61,889 nucleotides of DNA from positions 1 through 61,889 of the forward strand of contig CAJNOQ010000226.1 in the NCBI GenBank assembly GCA_905250885.1. Direction: 5' to 3'. Each line of letters begins with the position of its first letter. The stretch's first letter is position 1. Made by a program: the position numbers and the translations under genes. Source of the DNA: Didymodactylos carnosus. Its lineage: Eukaryota; Rotifera; Eurotatoria; Philodinida; Philodinidae. Positions 32,966 to 45,400 of the stretch are shown piece after piece. The notes beneath the pieces are model-generated. The model was not told the origin of the DNA, ran no database searches, and saw only the letters and a program-made list of their open reading frames with translations.

Positions 32966-34548
32966 CTAATAACTTACTGTCTGCCTTCGCCTTAGTACTA
33001 CTCTTAGCAGTATGAAAATAGAAATCACTATACCGATGCTAAAATAGAAACAAAAGACATATGTGGATTCACAAGTTTAAAAATAAACAATATTCATTTT
33101 TAACATTACGTACAGTAATAAAATGATTAAACAGATTATCCAGACTGTCAGTTTGCCTTTATCCGATGCTAGAAGATAGTGTTACTCTACAGTGATAAAG
33201 TTAAGAATAAAATATAAACAAACTCTTACTTGTCGCGTTATGACAAGTTTCTTTACTATAGTCACGATCTACTAAATAACGACATGCCAGACAAACACGA
33301 TATTCCGTTGATGGAACTAAATTTTTTATAGGAATCGTTTCATTGCTCTTCTCATCTAGAACCTGTGAATACAAGTTATAAACTGTATAGAATTCATTAC
33401 TGATAAAAAATGGTTAGATACTTGATCAGGAGTTGAACTGGATGTTTTTGTTACTGTACCCATACAGAGACGCTTTTCATTCGCTATGCCCTTTGTATCG
33501 AGATTAAGTACAATACTATTAGCCTTTTTTGATTCGAATTTAAAATCAACTTTAGTTGAGTGTACTACAATAGTAAACTAAAAAGCGGTATAATTCATTG
33601 TTTTATAATTATCGTAAATGTTTTTGACTCGACCCACCTGGTTCAATTCTCATTATATACTCTGATGAATTAAATTTTTGAATTGTAAGATTGATTCTCA
33701 TTAGAACTGAGTCTGGAATAATGTTTCGAGTTTTTGGCCATAAACGAAATATCAGACTATCTTCTGTTATATTAACAAGTTCTGGATTATTAATGTAAAC
33801 ATGATACTTTGAACTATAAAAGTTGAAGCGAAGTATGAAACTGTGAATAGTATTCAAAACCTTTTTCTATGTTATCTTACTCCGCAGTTTCATTAAATTC
33901 ATAGAGTGGACGAAAATTATTTTTAAATGCTTTAGCTGCTATTGGAGCATTAATAATACATTCAACATATTGTCGATCGTATGCAATACATTTTTCTTTA
34001 AGAGAAATACTACCAGGTTTATCTAGAATAAAAAATACTCACATTTGTCTTTGTTATTATAGAATAACTGATGGAATTAATTCCAACCTCCCACAATGAT
34101 ATCTGCTGTACTTCCGTATGATACATTGTTTTCCACATAACAATTTAGATTTATGACACCAACATATCCATTAGATTTAATATGAATAAGAATGGTGGAA
34201 GAATTAAGTTTTTTAACATCAAGCTGTAATAAATTAGGATCAATAGTAGTTGAAAATGCTGCTCTCAGTGGTTTATCGTCGTGTGAGGAATATTGACTAC
34301 AATATAGATTTCCTTCACCTATTGAATTGATTATAAGTTCATTGGGTTCTAGAATAAAATAATCTTTATTTTACTGAGACAGTCAATAGGGACAAATAAT
34401 TTATGTCACACAATTTATTTTATTTTTGATAAACTTAAAACTTACCAAGAAAAATATTCCACTCTTTGTGAAAATTTTCCTGTAATGTGTTAATAATTGA
34501 ATTATTAATAAAAACGAATAATAATAACAAAAATTTTAAAAATTTCAT
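32966..34548 (-). CDS. Single-pass receptor-like protein, Ig/FN3, degenerate class I cytokine-receptor features
   Basis: Eight exons (34446-34548, 34088-34348, 33881-34022, 33638-33813, 33422-33564, 33230-33362, 33114-33168, 32966-33038) join in phase into about 357 aa. The N-terminus MKFLKFLLLLFVFINN is a signal peptide. Next come an Ig-like segment (LYCSQYS ... NLNCYVENN) and a KPGSISLKEKC-x9-C block whose spacing matches the first FN3 of gp130-like receptors. An FN3 unit follows (LVPSTEYRVCLACRYL, then RDYSKETC where WSxWS would sit), then a membrane span split over two exons (VWIICLIILL / IGIVISIFILL). The Trp after the second Cys and the WSxWS motif are missing. The visible tail is only RVVLRRRQTVSY, without a JAK Box. 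A GTAAGT donor before VSY allows a longer tail. A Domeless-like identity is inference; a generic FN3 adhesion protein is the alternative. Confidence 0.75.
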
Positions 34549-35117
34549 TCAAATTTTTCCGTTTAAAATACCACATATAAATTAGAAAATACGTATGTTA
34601 TTCCACAAGGAGTGTTAAATGTGTCTTTTATTGATACATAAATATATGATTATGTGCCGCATTTACATGCATTTGAATGACAAACACGTCTATTGTCAAT
34701 AAACGGTTTCTTTTCTCTGATAAAAAAGAAAAATCCTTTTTATGAAGTGTAGAACGCAAATATTCTTTAAACTATTATTGACAAACAATTGCTTGAAACT
34801 CATTACAGTATAGAATCGTTTTAACATCGTAAAATTTAGTCTCTTTATTCTACATAGCTCGACTATTTTTGACTAAATGAAAAATATTTTGTACCAGATT
34901 AGTAGGATTATTAGTAAATGACACATCCAAACAACATAAAATATTTTTTTTCATAAAACATATTTATACAAGAGACAAGTCCTAGACTCTAGTTTAGTAC
35001 GAAAATTCAGTTTTTCAAAATATATTGTAGAATTTAGACATTCAAATCTATCTATTCTTTTTTTTCGACGTTTGTATGACATTTAGAACTTATTGAATAA
35101 GTATATTTTCATCAAAG
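34549..35117. other. 5' flank of the receptor-like gene
   Basis: About 570 nt between the receptor start codon and the next TIR element. It is AT-rich with no ORF or recognisable core promoter motif, and presumably holds the promoter. Confidence 0.4.
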
Positions 35118-36080
35118 TAAGGCGCTTCAAATTCGAACATCGAGCACTATTGTATTTTCACTTCAAATATGCATTATTCGATAGAGAATTTCATGCTGAT
35201 TAAAAATACGTTACTTTGAATTTTTCAGTGCGCTTTATCACCGCGAAAAATTCAAAATACTGAGAGGGACTCTCGTTTCGAAAATCCGCTAACTTTTTTT
35301 AAAACTGGTGTAATTCCGTTTCAAATGGATTTGGAGCTTCACAAAGGTGTTTTTCTTAATTAGCGTCTAAAACTGCATCTAGAAAAGTATACTTGAAGGT
35401 TCCAGATAAAACAATAACTTCTTCTGGGAGCGTCGCTTTTCATCTACACCTTTTACTTATCTTGCAAGCCACGTGCAGCCTTTTGGTTAAGAGGTAGAGA
35501 CAAGTTTTATAAGCCATTCGCTTCGCCGTTTAGTTTAGAACAAAAGTATGAAGTTTTTCAAAATTTTTTTTCGTTCCTGAGAAAGTACATTTTTTCTGAA
35601 TCAGGAGCAAAAAAATCGGAATTCTGTCCGTAATTTTCTATTTTCTCCATCAGAACTCATTTATTATGCAATAAAAATATCATATTCGGAGTTAGCGTCG
35701 AAAACTGAGCCGAATGATACATTTTTTTTACTCTATCCGACCACCTTTATTTTTTTCGAATTTTCACGTCGAAAAATTACTGAGATTTTCATCCAAAACT
35801 GAAAATCAACGAAAAATTTCGAAACATATATCATTTGAATCGGTTTTCGACGCTTACTCCGAATATGATATTTTTATTGTATAAGAAATGAGTTCTGATG
35901 GAGAAAGTAGAGAATTACGGGCAGAATTCCGATTTTTTCGCACCTGATTCAGAAAAAAATATACACACTAAAAAACGTTAAAGTAACATATTCTTAATCA
36001 GCATGAAATTCCCTATCGAATGATACATATTTGAAGTGAAAATAGAATAGTGCTCAATGTTCGAATTTGGAGCGCCTTAA
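35118..36080. mobile_element. Long-TIR element, ~0.96 kb, TA-bounded
   Basis: Ends read TAAGGCGCTTC and GAGCGCCTTA. Long inverted arms share aaattcgaaca, gagcactattgtattttcac and tttcatgctgatta, and inner arms share atatcatattcggagt and cagaactcattt. Pairing extends over most of the element. A diverged copy of its right-inner part lies at 56505-56705, so the family is dispersed. No transposase is visible. Confidence 0.85.
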
Positions 36081-36265
36081 AGATATTAGAAAACTTTTTA
36101 GAGTTGAAAACTTTGGATAACCTTTAAAATTAACCAAATAAATAAAGAAAACATAAAAATAATTGTTAAACATGACTAGAAAACAAATCTAAAAGAAAAA
36201 TGACTCAATATATCAGAATTTGCGTGTAGATGTTCCATAATAAAATTATTTAAAGATTAAAAAGT

Positions 36266-39200
36266 TCATAATTTAACAACGTAAACACCACAACCCGGTA
36301 ATGTGGCAAATATACTCTGTTGTCCTTTGTTAGCACGTTGTGTATTGCTATCATAAAACTTTTCTTTCACTGTTTTAATGAATATATCTAGTTTATCTTG
36401 TCGTACCAATGAAACGGCACATCCACCCCAACCAGCACCCGTTAATCTCGATCCAAGCGCTCCACTTTCCCTAGAAAATAAACATTAACAAAATGAAAAC
36501 AATTATTTGAATAACTGTAGACACTGTCCTACCGGCATATTGCTGTTAATTCATCCAGTTCACTGCTACTACATTCATATAATTTACTACAACTATAATG
36601 ACTTTGATTCATTAATTCTCCTAATGTGTGTAATGATTGTTCATCATGCACCGTCGAATCACATACTTGTTTAAATAATAAAACACGATTTGCCTCAGAA
36701 AAAACATGACGAAGACGTTTATGTAATTCAAATTGTTGAACTAAAAATATAAAATTAGAATTTCGAGTAGGAATAAATATCTATTTGAATAGTATTTACC
36801 GTGTTTCGTATTTGGACCAAGGCTTGTTTCAATTAAATCATGAACGGTAACACCTAATAGTGCACATATCTCATCAACCGTATAAGGTTCTAAATGAAAT
36901 GTTTGTACGGCAAATTTTTCCATATCCGATAATGATAATTTTAATGCTTCTTGTAATTCAAACGGTTTTCGAATTTTTCTCCAATCTAAACCTTTAGATT
37001 GAGCTAAAATCTAAATGTAAAATGTTACTTATTCGTACATAAGTGTTAGATGTAACGGGTGGCGCAGAAATAATGGGGTACTTTTGTTCTCTACCTTTGA
37101 GGTACTTAACAATCGTTTTAAAACCTGGTTTTGAGCTCATTCGATAGAGAATTCACTTTTGTACAAAACTGTCGAATGCGGTTGTCAAATTAGTCTTTCT
37201 TGTAGGCGCAAAACTTCAAAGATTAACACCTACTCCAAAGTCCATCTGCGAATACTAAAAAAACGAAAAAATGTATGGGAATATTTTTAAACGATTCTGC
37301 TAAAATGTTAAGTGTGCCACGAAATTCTACATAAAATTCTGCATCTTTCTATGTAATTTTCAAAAATTTAGAAGAAATATTTGAGAGGAAAAATTTTGAA
37401 ATGGAAAATATGAAAACACTAAAAAAACTTATTTCCTGACAGACCTATGACATTGTTCCCTTTAATTCGAAATAGCCAAAATGATTTCAATGTTGAAGTC
37501 ATAATTTATACCATTTTGTCCTGAATTAGAATCTGCATACGACGGTACGCGAGTCAGCGTTTCATATGACAAGTCTATCTTAGAAAACATTCTTCTCTGA
37601 AATGCGTCCAAAAATTGCACGAGGTGTTAGTTCGAAGCCTTTTTCTCGTGAACAAGGGCACCAAGAGCCTTGAAAAGGTCGTGGAAGTATAGAGCACAAA
37701 ATTCTCCATCTATTGATGTTAAATACTTCAGTTTGAGCATCGGTTTTGATGAGCATACGCTTAAACAAATCGATTGATATTCGGAAAAAATAAGAATTCG
37801 CAGATGGACTATTGAGTAGGTGTTAATCTTTGAACTTTTGCGCCTACAAGAAAGACTAATTTGACAACCGCATTCGACAGTTTTGTAGAAAAATGAATTC
37901 TCTATCGAATGATCTTAGAACCAGATTTTAAAACGATTATTAAGTGCCTCAAAGATAGAAAACAAAATTGCCCTATTATGTTTGCGCCACCCGTTAAATA
38001 CTTACTTGTGTACCAATTCGACATTCAACTACCCTTGTGTTAAAATGATCTGTAGCAGCTTTGTTTATTTCTGTTAATGAATGAGTAACAACAAATGCAC
38101 AACCAACCGGGAGAAGAACATGAACAACTTTCAACGGATTGAAACTAATCATCATAGCCTTAACATTAAAAGTAGATAAAAATAACAACAAATTTAAGAT
38201 GAAAAATAAACTTACCGAACCTGTTCGAGCTAAACACGAACTTGCTTGATCCATACCTCCACCCTGAGTACCAATATATTTTTCACATTCAGCACATAAT
38301 TCTGCCAAATCATTCTAATTATAAAGCAAAAAAATTAATGGTACATTAAAATTAGTTTATAACTTACTTTTTCAATTGTTATATTATTAGCAATTGCCGT
38401 AGTTAGAGAAGCACAAACAACTAAAGCACTTGAGCTTGATAATCCGGCACTTCTAGGTATTGTTCCATCAATTAAAATGTTCATTCCTTTAAAAAATAAC
38501 GTTCATAAGATATGAATCAGCACACTAAATAAAGCACTTTTGTCAAACATGTTTTCTAGTCTTTTTTTGTTGTTGTAGAATATAGCAAAGTAAAATAGTC
38601 TTAGTATGGCAAGATATGGTGACGAAATTTTGTATCGAATAAGAATATCTGTGAATAATAAATTTTTTTAGCAAGAAGAATAAAGAATTTTCTGCACTAT
38701 CGATCAATCTTCAACAGTTTGTTGTTGCTTTTCGAAGAGCAAAAACTGATTTTGACAATGTTTTTCTGGTTTAAATGAAAGAATCTGAAGATCCAAATCA
38801 AAAGTCAAATTCTATTTTAAAGTTCTATTTTCTTATACAAAAACATGTAGAATACCATTCTCTACAAAACTGCTTTAATGTTGACAGAAAATAGTCTTGA
38901 TCGAATGAACTTATTCGTAAATTATTAGTTGATGAATAACACTGGAAAAAAATGTTTGAAAAAAGGCATCATTTTATCTGGTGTATCCGTTATGTAAATA
39001 AAGGATAGATGTATTTTACACAAAATCAGTCCACTAGGATGTTTTTTGAATTTTTCCGTACAGGACTATAGAACGAATGTTTCTCAACAATACTCAATAC
39101 TCTATCTTTTATTTTGTTTAAATAACTAGTATATTTCAAATCCATAGAAACATAGTCAATGTCTTCGAACACGTTACTAATATTCAAAATAGACTATTAA

Positions 39201-40589
39201 CTTTGAACATTTGAAAGTATAAATATCAAAACCGGTAATAGCGGATGAACATTTCATTTCTCGTGTTTGTGCACAGAACAGAAAGAAGAGACTTTTATAC
39301 TTTATCTAACATAATTGAATTCTACTTATTTCGAATGAATACCATTTCTATTTTAGAGTTAATAAAGTAGACTACTATAAGATTAAAAAAAGTACATCAA
39401 ACAGTATCCATATTCTACGTAAACTACTATGTTATGAATAAAAACGTAGATTAAATTAGTGACTTGCAGTAGACTATGTATGATGTCATTAATTGAAAAG
39501 GCTCTCAAGGATGCTGTCAGGAGAGTAGAAATGTGGTTTGAACATATGTTGTAGCTCGTACAAAGTTCTATCGAACAGTACCAAATTAAAAGTCGAATCG
39601 TGTTTAAGTACAGGGAAAAATGGGTTGAAATAATTCTAAGATCATACGGAGATGGATTACAAATCTGAGGATTTTTTAAGTTTAGTCTTAAAGAATGTCA
39701 CTCAGGTCATATCTGATTTTCAGATTTTCAAGAGCTTTTCATTGGTGGTCATCACATTTGTACAAATCATTTACAAAGGAAACAATTAGCGAAAGCGTGT
39801 AATCGATGGTATTTCACGTGTGAATCAAGAAGATTGTATGATTAATTAAATATATCGACTTTGTACAATAACAAAAGGTAGAATATTGTTGAGAAACATT
39901 CGTTCATAGTCCTGTGTGGAATAATTCAAAAAACATCCCTATTCTTTATTTACATACCTTTTAGTTTCGTATTTGGATATTTATCCCGAATTCCTTGGAC
40001 GCCACATTTAAAATAATCATCCCACAATGGAAATTGTTTTCTAATATCAAATTGTTCAGTATTAAATTTTGATTCACTATGAATAGAATGACATTGTTAC
40101 TTTACGTTAACTAACAAACGATCCAGCTACATACCTATACGATTTATCCGAATTTTGTAAATTTATTTCGTGATCTTTATGATTAATAGAAAATAGAGCA
40201 ACAATATCTTGATCAATCGCCATTGGAAAAACCGAATAACCACAATAATCAATATGTTCACCTAGAAATAGGTTACTTTTTTTTTAGAATTTTCAGTTAG
40301 TAAAATAGTTATAAAAAAGTTAAAATGAGAAGTAATAACCTATTAAGTTCACCCTTCCAGGTGCACGACATATATAAGATGCGTGTTGACCATACAGTTG
40401 TTGAAACTTCTCCATCAATTGAAGATATCGTTCTTCGCTAAACATAAAACAACAATATCATAATATGTTGTGTTTAAATAAAGAATTTGCTAGTTGTTTA
40501 GTGCTTATTGTATACCTTGAATTTTGCGGAATTCCATCAGTAATAGTAATAGTGTACATATCAGACGATTGATACCTGTTTTCACTCAT
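36266..40589 (-). CDS. GALK2: N-acetylgalactosamine kinase (GALK2-type GHMP kinase), complete
   Basis: This enzyme phosphorylates GalNAc (and galactose weakly) at C1 with ATP in the cytosol, a salvage step toward UDP-GalNAc. Ten exons: 40516-40589, 40340-40437, 40135-40261, 39958-40076, 38368-38486, 38216-38314, 38006-38158, 36800-37010, 36533-36740, 36266-36470. All phases fit and give 470 aa (human GALK2 458). The signature [20 protein letters not shown] is the galactokinase motif. [15 protein letters not shown] is the GHMP ATP-binding loop, and [15 protein letters not shown] carries the catalytic Asp region. [15 protein letters not shown] is motif 3. [10 protein letters not shown] favours GALK2 over GALK1. 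Seven introns are 53-78 nt. Introns 4 and 7 are enlarged by TIR elements and intron 4 has further filler. Confidence 0.95.
37053..37996. mobile_element. Long-TIR element in GALK2 intron 7, TA-bounded
   Basis: Arms of about 200 bp start TAACGGGTGGCGC and end GCGCCACCCGTTA. Inside each arm lie aacgatt, ctatcgaatga, aaactgtcgaatgcggttgt and gcgcctacaagaaagac (or complements). Removing it would leave an intron of about 50 nt (9 nt on the donor side, about 42 on the acceptor side), the local norm. A 62-codon minus ORF at 37580-37768 shows no transposase motif. Confidence 0.9.
38990..39957. mobile_element. TIR element abutting the GALK2 exon 4 splice donor
   Basis: Left arm 38991-39100 and right arm 39885-39956 are inverted copies: TATGTAAATAAAG at the edge, then atgttttttgaatt, caggactat and gaacgaatgtttctcaacaa. 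The left arm has about 30 extra nt. Both edges read TA then TGTAAATAAAG. On the minus strand the right edge forms the exon-4 donor AAAAG|GTATGTAAAT, so the TA plus the first bases of the TIR make up GTATGT. No transposase ORF. Confidence 0.85.
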
Positions 40590-42458
40590 AATTTGATTGT
40601 GTACAATCTGTAAAGAGTAAAATTATTCCTAGATGTTTTCTTTTTACAATTTTTAGAAATATATGAAAAAAAACATTTACGTTTAATATAACAAAAGACT
40701 ATGTTTGACATGATCAATAAAATATTTTTTATATAAATTCAAAATAAAATATTTTTGATATATCGATTTGTCGATCCGCTAGATTATTTGACTTAAACGT
40801 AACATTGTTGGAAGATTTTGACATATTTTCTCTAGAATGACCGTCTAGTTGACTGTGTAACTTTAAATATGTATTTGTTAACAATTATCGTGATCTTTAA
40901 ATGGAATAAGACACTTTTTAAAACTAATCCATCCCAATGTTAGACTTTATATTAGTCATAAAATAATTCTAAATTGCTTTCTTTTAAAAAGAAATACATT
41001 TCAGATCGTTTATTAAATAGGAAAAGTTTCAATTTAACTATGTTACATATATATTCCTATATGTAATTATTCTTCTATATTTTTTGTTTTATTGTTCAGT
41101 GCCAACAATAATAATAATAACAGAAAAAAAAAAACGAAATAGACAACAAAAACATATCTATAGATTATATACAAACATTTGGATACGTATGAAAGACAAA
41201 AAATCATATTTATACGTATTATACGCACTCTCTCACACAATGAATTTTATATTTTGTTGTCAAAGATTTAAATAACACAAACAGTAATATTAAAACACAA
41301 ACCCACATAGGTGACAAAATAGCGAAAGATATTTACACCATAGACGAGAGAGAAAGAGAGAGAAAGAGAGCACGTGTGTGTACATAATACAACGAAAGCA
41401 ACAGTATATGCTATTGAGAATTAGCTACATACTTAATGAACAATAGGTTAGAACTGTTCTAGGACACAGAAAAAAGTTGACAGTTTCTGTTTTCACGATC
41501 TTTTTGCCTATTCGTTCGAGTTTTTATTGAGTGGTATTATTGATCGTGTGTCTATATGTATATGAGTATGTTGTGTTCAAAAATAAAACCATAAAACTTC
41601 AAAAAAACAAATGGAAAAATGTTTAAAAAAAGCTCGAAAAGAGAGAGAGAGAGAAAGAGAAGGTCAAGAAGAAAGATGTTCGAAGGAAGAAAACAAACAG
41701 CCATATGGAATGGAAAAATAACAGTAGACTAAATGCAAAGAGGAAACTTTGAATCGTGCTCTAAATTCGAATAGATTTCTATCTGATCGGTGTTGTTTCG
41801 TTGTTGTCCCACTTATTGCATATAGAGAATGAAAGGAAAACAACAAATAAACTCAAGCGTACTAACTACACCGCTAACAACAACAATAATTGGTAATTGT
41901 TAATTATCGTTGTCAGTTTCATGTTTATTAAGCAGAATACTATATTCGATGATAATAACACCACATTAATTCTAGAATGAAAGAGAAGTAGGTATAAAAA
42001 ATAAGTAAACATAATGTGGCTTTTTCAGAACGACTAAAATTCATACCTTTTCGTGTCACCTAGAGAAGAAGACTTAGATGTGACTAATGTTAAGATTAAA
42101 CTTACATTTGATATTTTGCTTTTTTAATCCATATTTGGAGGCTAATTTTGTTGTATAAAATAACCGACCAAAATAAGCGGTGAGCACAAACATGCACACA
42201 CACACGTACCGGTATATGTTATATACATGTAATTAATGAACACCGGTAGGACAGTATTTAACTGTTAGAAAATATCTTATTTCATAGGTTTTTTTTGTTA
42301 AAGTATATCGTGTACAAGTGCGTACACACACACAAATACACTCGCTTCGGAAAGGAAAAAAAATGGAAGAAAATAAAAATCAGCACATACATATTCTATT
42401 GGATTTTAATAAAATGTGTATGTGTGTGTGTGTGTGTGTGTATGAGAATAGTCTAATG
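40590..42458. other. Intergenic: SAP130 3' region and GALK2 5' region
   Basis: AT-rich, with GA-rich tracts at 41341-41368 and 41640-41662 and CA-rich patches near 42200 and 42325. No supported gene; the small ORFs here are low-complexity. The GALK2 promoter must lie toward 40590 and the SAP130 3' UTR toward 42458. A TTTATT at 41524-41529 is one possible minus-strand AATAAA. Confidence 0.5.
42415..42441. repeat. (TG)n tract in the SAP130 3' UTR
   Basis: About 12 TG units on the plus strand start 18 nt beyond the SAP130 stop codon, so the mRNA 3' UTR would begin with a CA-repeat. Such tracts can bind hnRNP L-type proteins; no function is shown here. Confidence 0.9.
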
Positions 42459-45400
42459 CTATCTGTCTTTTCTTCTAATTGTTGTTGCCACAGTTGTTGA
42501 TGAAGACGATGATATTGATGTTTTTGTTTTAGTTCTAATCAACATATCACGAACAAATTTTGAATGATCTAGCATGCTTAATAATATAGTTTTTGTTTCG
42601 CCAATTTGATCACAGAAACAACGATGCCGTTGAATGTTGGCCTAAAATAGAGATAAAATAGCATTAGTAAGAATAAAAATAGATGATCAACAATATTTTA
42701 CTTCTAAGAGATCTTCAATTTTATTTTGAATTGTTTTATCAGTTATATTCAATGAATTCAGCGACAAAGCAATATCTGACAATTCTTTTTTTGTTTCTTG
42801 TTCATCACACGTCTAAAACAAACAGTCAAGAGAAATAAAAGTAACATATTGTTTAGCAAAAATTGTTTCGTTCAAGGTACATTGTAATATTCTACTAATC
42901 TTCCATCAAATCTTATCAATGTCCTCTGATTACTAATTTGATTATAATTTATATATTCTCCATACACACAAAAGTTTCATAGCTCTACTTTATTTGCAGA
43001 TTTGATGTTAATAGAGAATGAACTGTGGCTCAAAAAAGACTTGCCCCCTGTATTTATTGTATGTATGTATTTATTGGCTTTCTTGTGTACAAATATAATT
43101 GAACTTTTTAGCAGTCAGTTTAGTCGAGTAGGGCAAAGATTTCTGGACAAAATGAGACGTTTCTGAGCTCTCTAAGAGCTTTTCTCATAAAACAACATTC
43201 AATTTACGGAAGACCCTAAAAGCGTATCTTTCTTGTTTTCCCGTTAATTGTCCTAATTTTGGTAGTATGGGACTTTCTGTAAATTGAATGCTGTTTTATG
43301 AGAAAAGCTCTTAGAGAGCTCGGAGACGTCACATTTTGTCCAGAAATCTTTGCTCTACTCGACTAAACTGACTGCTAAAAAGTTCAGTTATATTTGTACA
43401 CAAGAAAGCCAATAAATATAGCGGAAGTAAGTAGTTTTATGAGCCACCCTGTATATATATATATATATATAGGTTGCTGACAAATAGAAGGCTTCCTAAC
43501 TTCTTACCAAATTAGTTAAATAATTTGTTAGACAATGTATACGCCAACAAGCATCTGGACTATCAAGTTTTTTTGTCACTGTTTGTAAACTTTTCATTGA
43601 AACAGTACGTTTTGGATCTAAAATAAAACAAAAAAATACAAATATTAATTTCGTAATTTTTTTCGTTCATTGGCTAATAGCTTACTTGTTTTAGTGATAT
43701 CGGTATATTTTTCAAAATGATTAGATCTTGGTTTCCATGTCACTCGAGATGTAATAATATTTGTATGTGGTCGAAATTTTTTGCCTACCCATCTAATACC
43801 AGTTTTTTGATCAAAATAGACGAAATCTAAAGTTTGAAACAAGACATCAAGACGAGTGAAAAAGCAGAAGAAATCCAGATATAATCACCTTTTGACAAAC
43901 GTTTTAAAAGTTCATCATCAATTTCATCTACTGATTTTTGTCTGGATGTTTTTGGAGTATTCATTTGATGTTCTTCTATAGTCAAAGGTTCTTGTTTTAC
44001 TTTTGTCACGATTGCCTGAATTTTATCAGTGAAAGAAGAATGTTTTTGTAAACTTCGTTTCTTTTTTATAGTTGTTTGAAGAAGTGGTGTTTGAGTATTA
44101 ACTGTTGCAAGTCGTCTAGATACTTTTCGACGATTAAGTTCTGTTGATTTATCGATGGTTATTGTCGTTGTTGACTCAATTATACTCTGTTTCTTTTTTG
44201 TTGATCGTTTTATAGCAGTATTCATATTGACTAATGAACAATTGACGCCAATTGATGTAGTACCTGGTGGATGAGAAGAATTAACGGGTAGTGCTTCTAG
44301 TGATTGTTGATGTATTAGTGTTACAGGAGTGGAATTTTCCAGAGACCATTTAGTACGGTAACGTTGTTTTCTTGGCTTTTTCATGATGGATAGTGTGGGT
44401 GTTTGAGAGGAGGAGTCATAATGTTCTCGATAATCACTATGAGCGATTTTGGCTGCCGGCTGACCGGATAATGAATCTCTGAAAATCAAAAAATCTTATT
44501 TTTAAATTAAAACGTTGAAATAGATAGGATTCACTTACTCGTCTGTTAATTTATGTTTTCGTGATATCGTTCTATTTGATGATGTTGTTTGAGATATTGT
44601 GTTGGGTGAAACTCCAAGAGAAGTAGCTACATCTGATAGCGTTGATGTTGGTGGGGAGGCTGATACTTGTTGAGTTGAAGGTTGTAAAGGCAAACGCGGT
44701 CGACCTTTATTGGGCGGATGACCACTAGATGTTGATGAGCTTGTCGATGTTTTATGAACGACTAAAATGTGAAAAAGTAAATATGATAAAAATGTTTTTT
44801 TCAAAAATACAATAAACGAAACGAAACTGGCGAGAAGTATTCTCTATTCTTATGACCGTACAACGAAAAGTCTCTCGTGAAGCTAACACTTAGACGTTAC
44901 TTTATCAACTACTACAGCCAAAAAAATATTGCGTTCAACCGCCATGTCGAAACAAACCTGGTTTCGACTGAGTTGTAGCTGACAATGTCGACGTTTTCAT
45001 AACAGATTCATTTGTCTTTTCTTCTAATTGGACTTCTCTAATAACGGGTGTTGTTATTGAATTATTGTCAATTGAATGATGGCGCACCGACTGAGATATT
45101 GGATTATTAATTAATATTTGATTTGTATTTGTCGATAAAATCGATGGTGAAGCAGACAGAAACGATGCAGTTGTCGTACCAGAAACTGCATTAGGGAAGT
45201 TTTGTAATAATGATGCAGCATTTGAAAATGTCATTTGCTGTTGATCCATAGACGACAATCCATTTGCATTAATGTTTTGATTGAACGAAGAAACTGGCCG
45301 ATGTTGATGATGAGTGCTATTATTGATCGATTGCGGTATGGAAAAATGATTAGATGTTGTAAAAGTTTGATGTGTGACATCATTCGATGGCGATGGAAGT

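Noticed and set aside
37580..37768. 62-codon minus ORF inside the GALK2 intron TIR element as a possible transposase
   Set aside because: No DDE/D-like motif, helix-turn-helix or length consistent with any transposase; the element looks non-autonomous.
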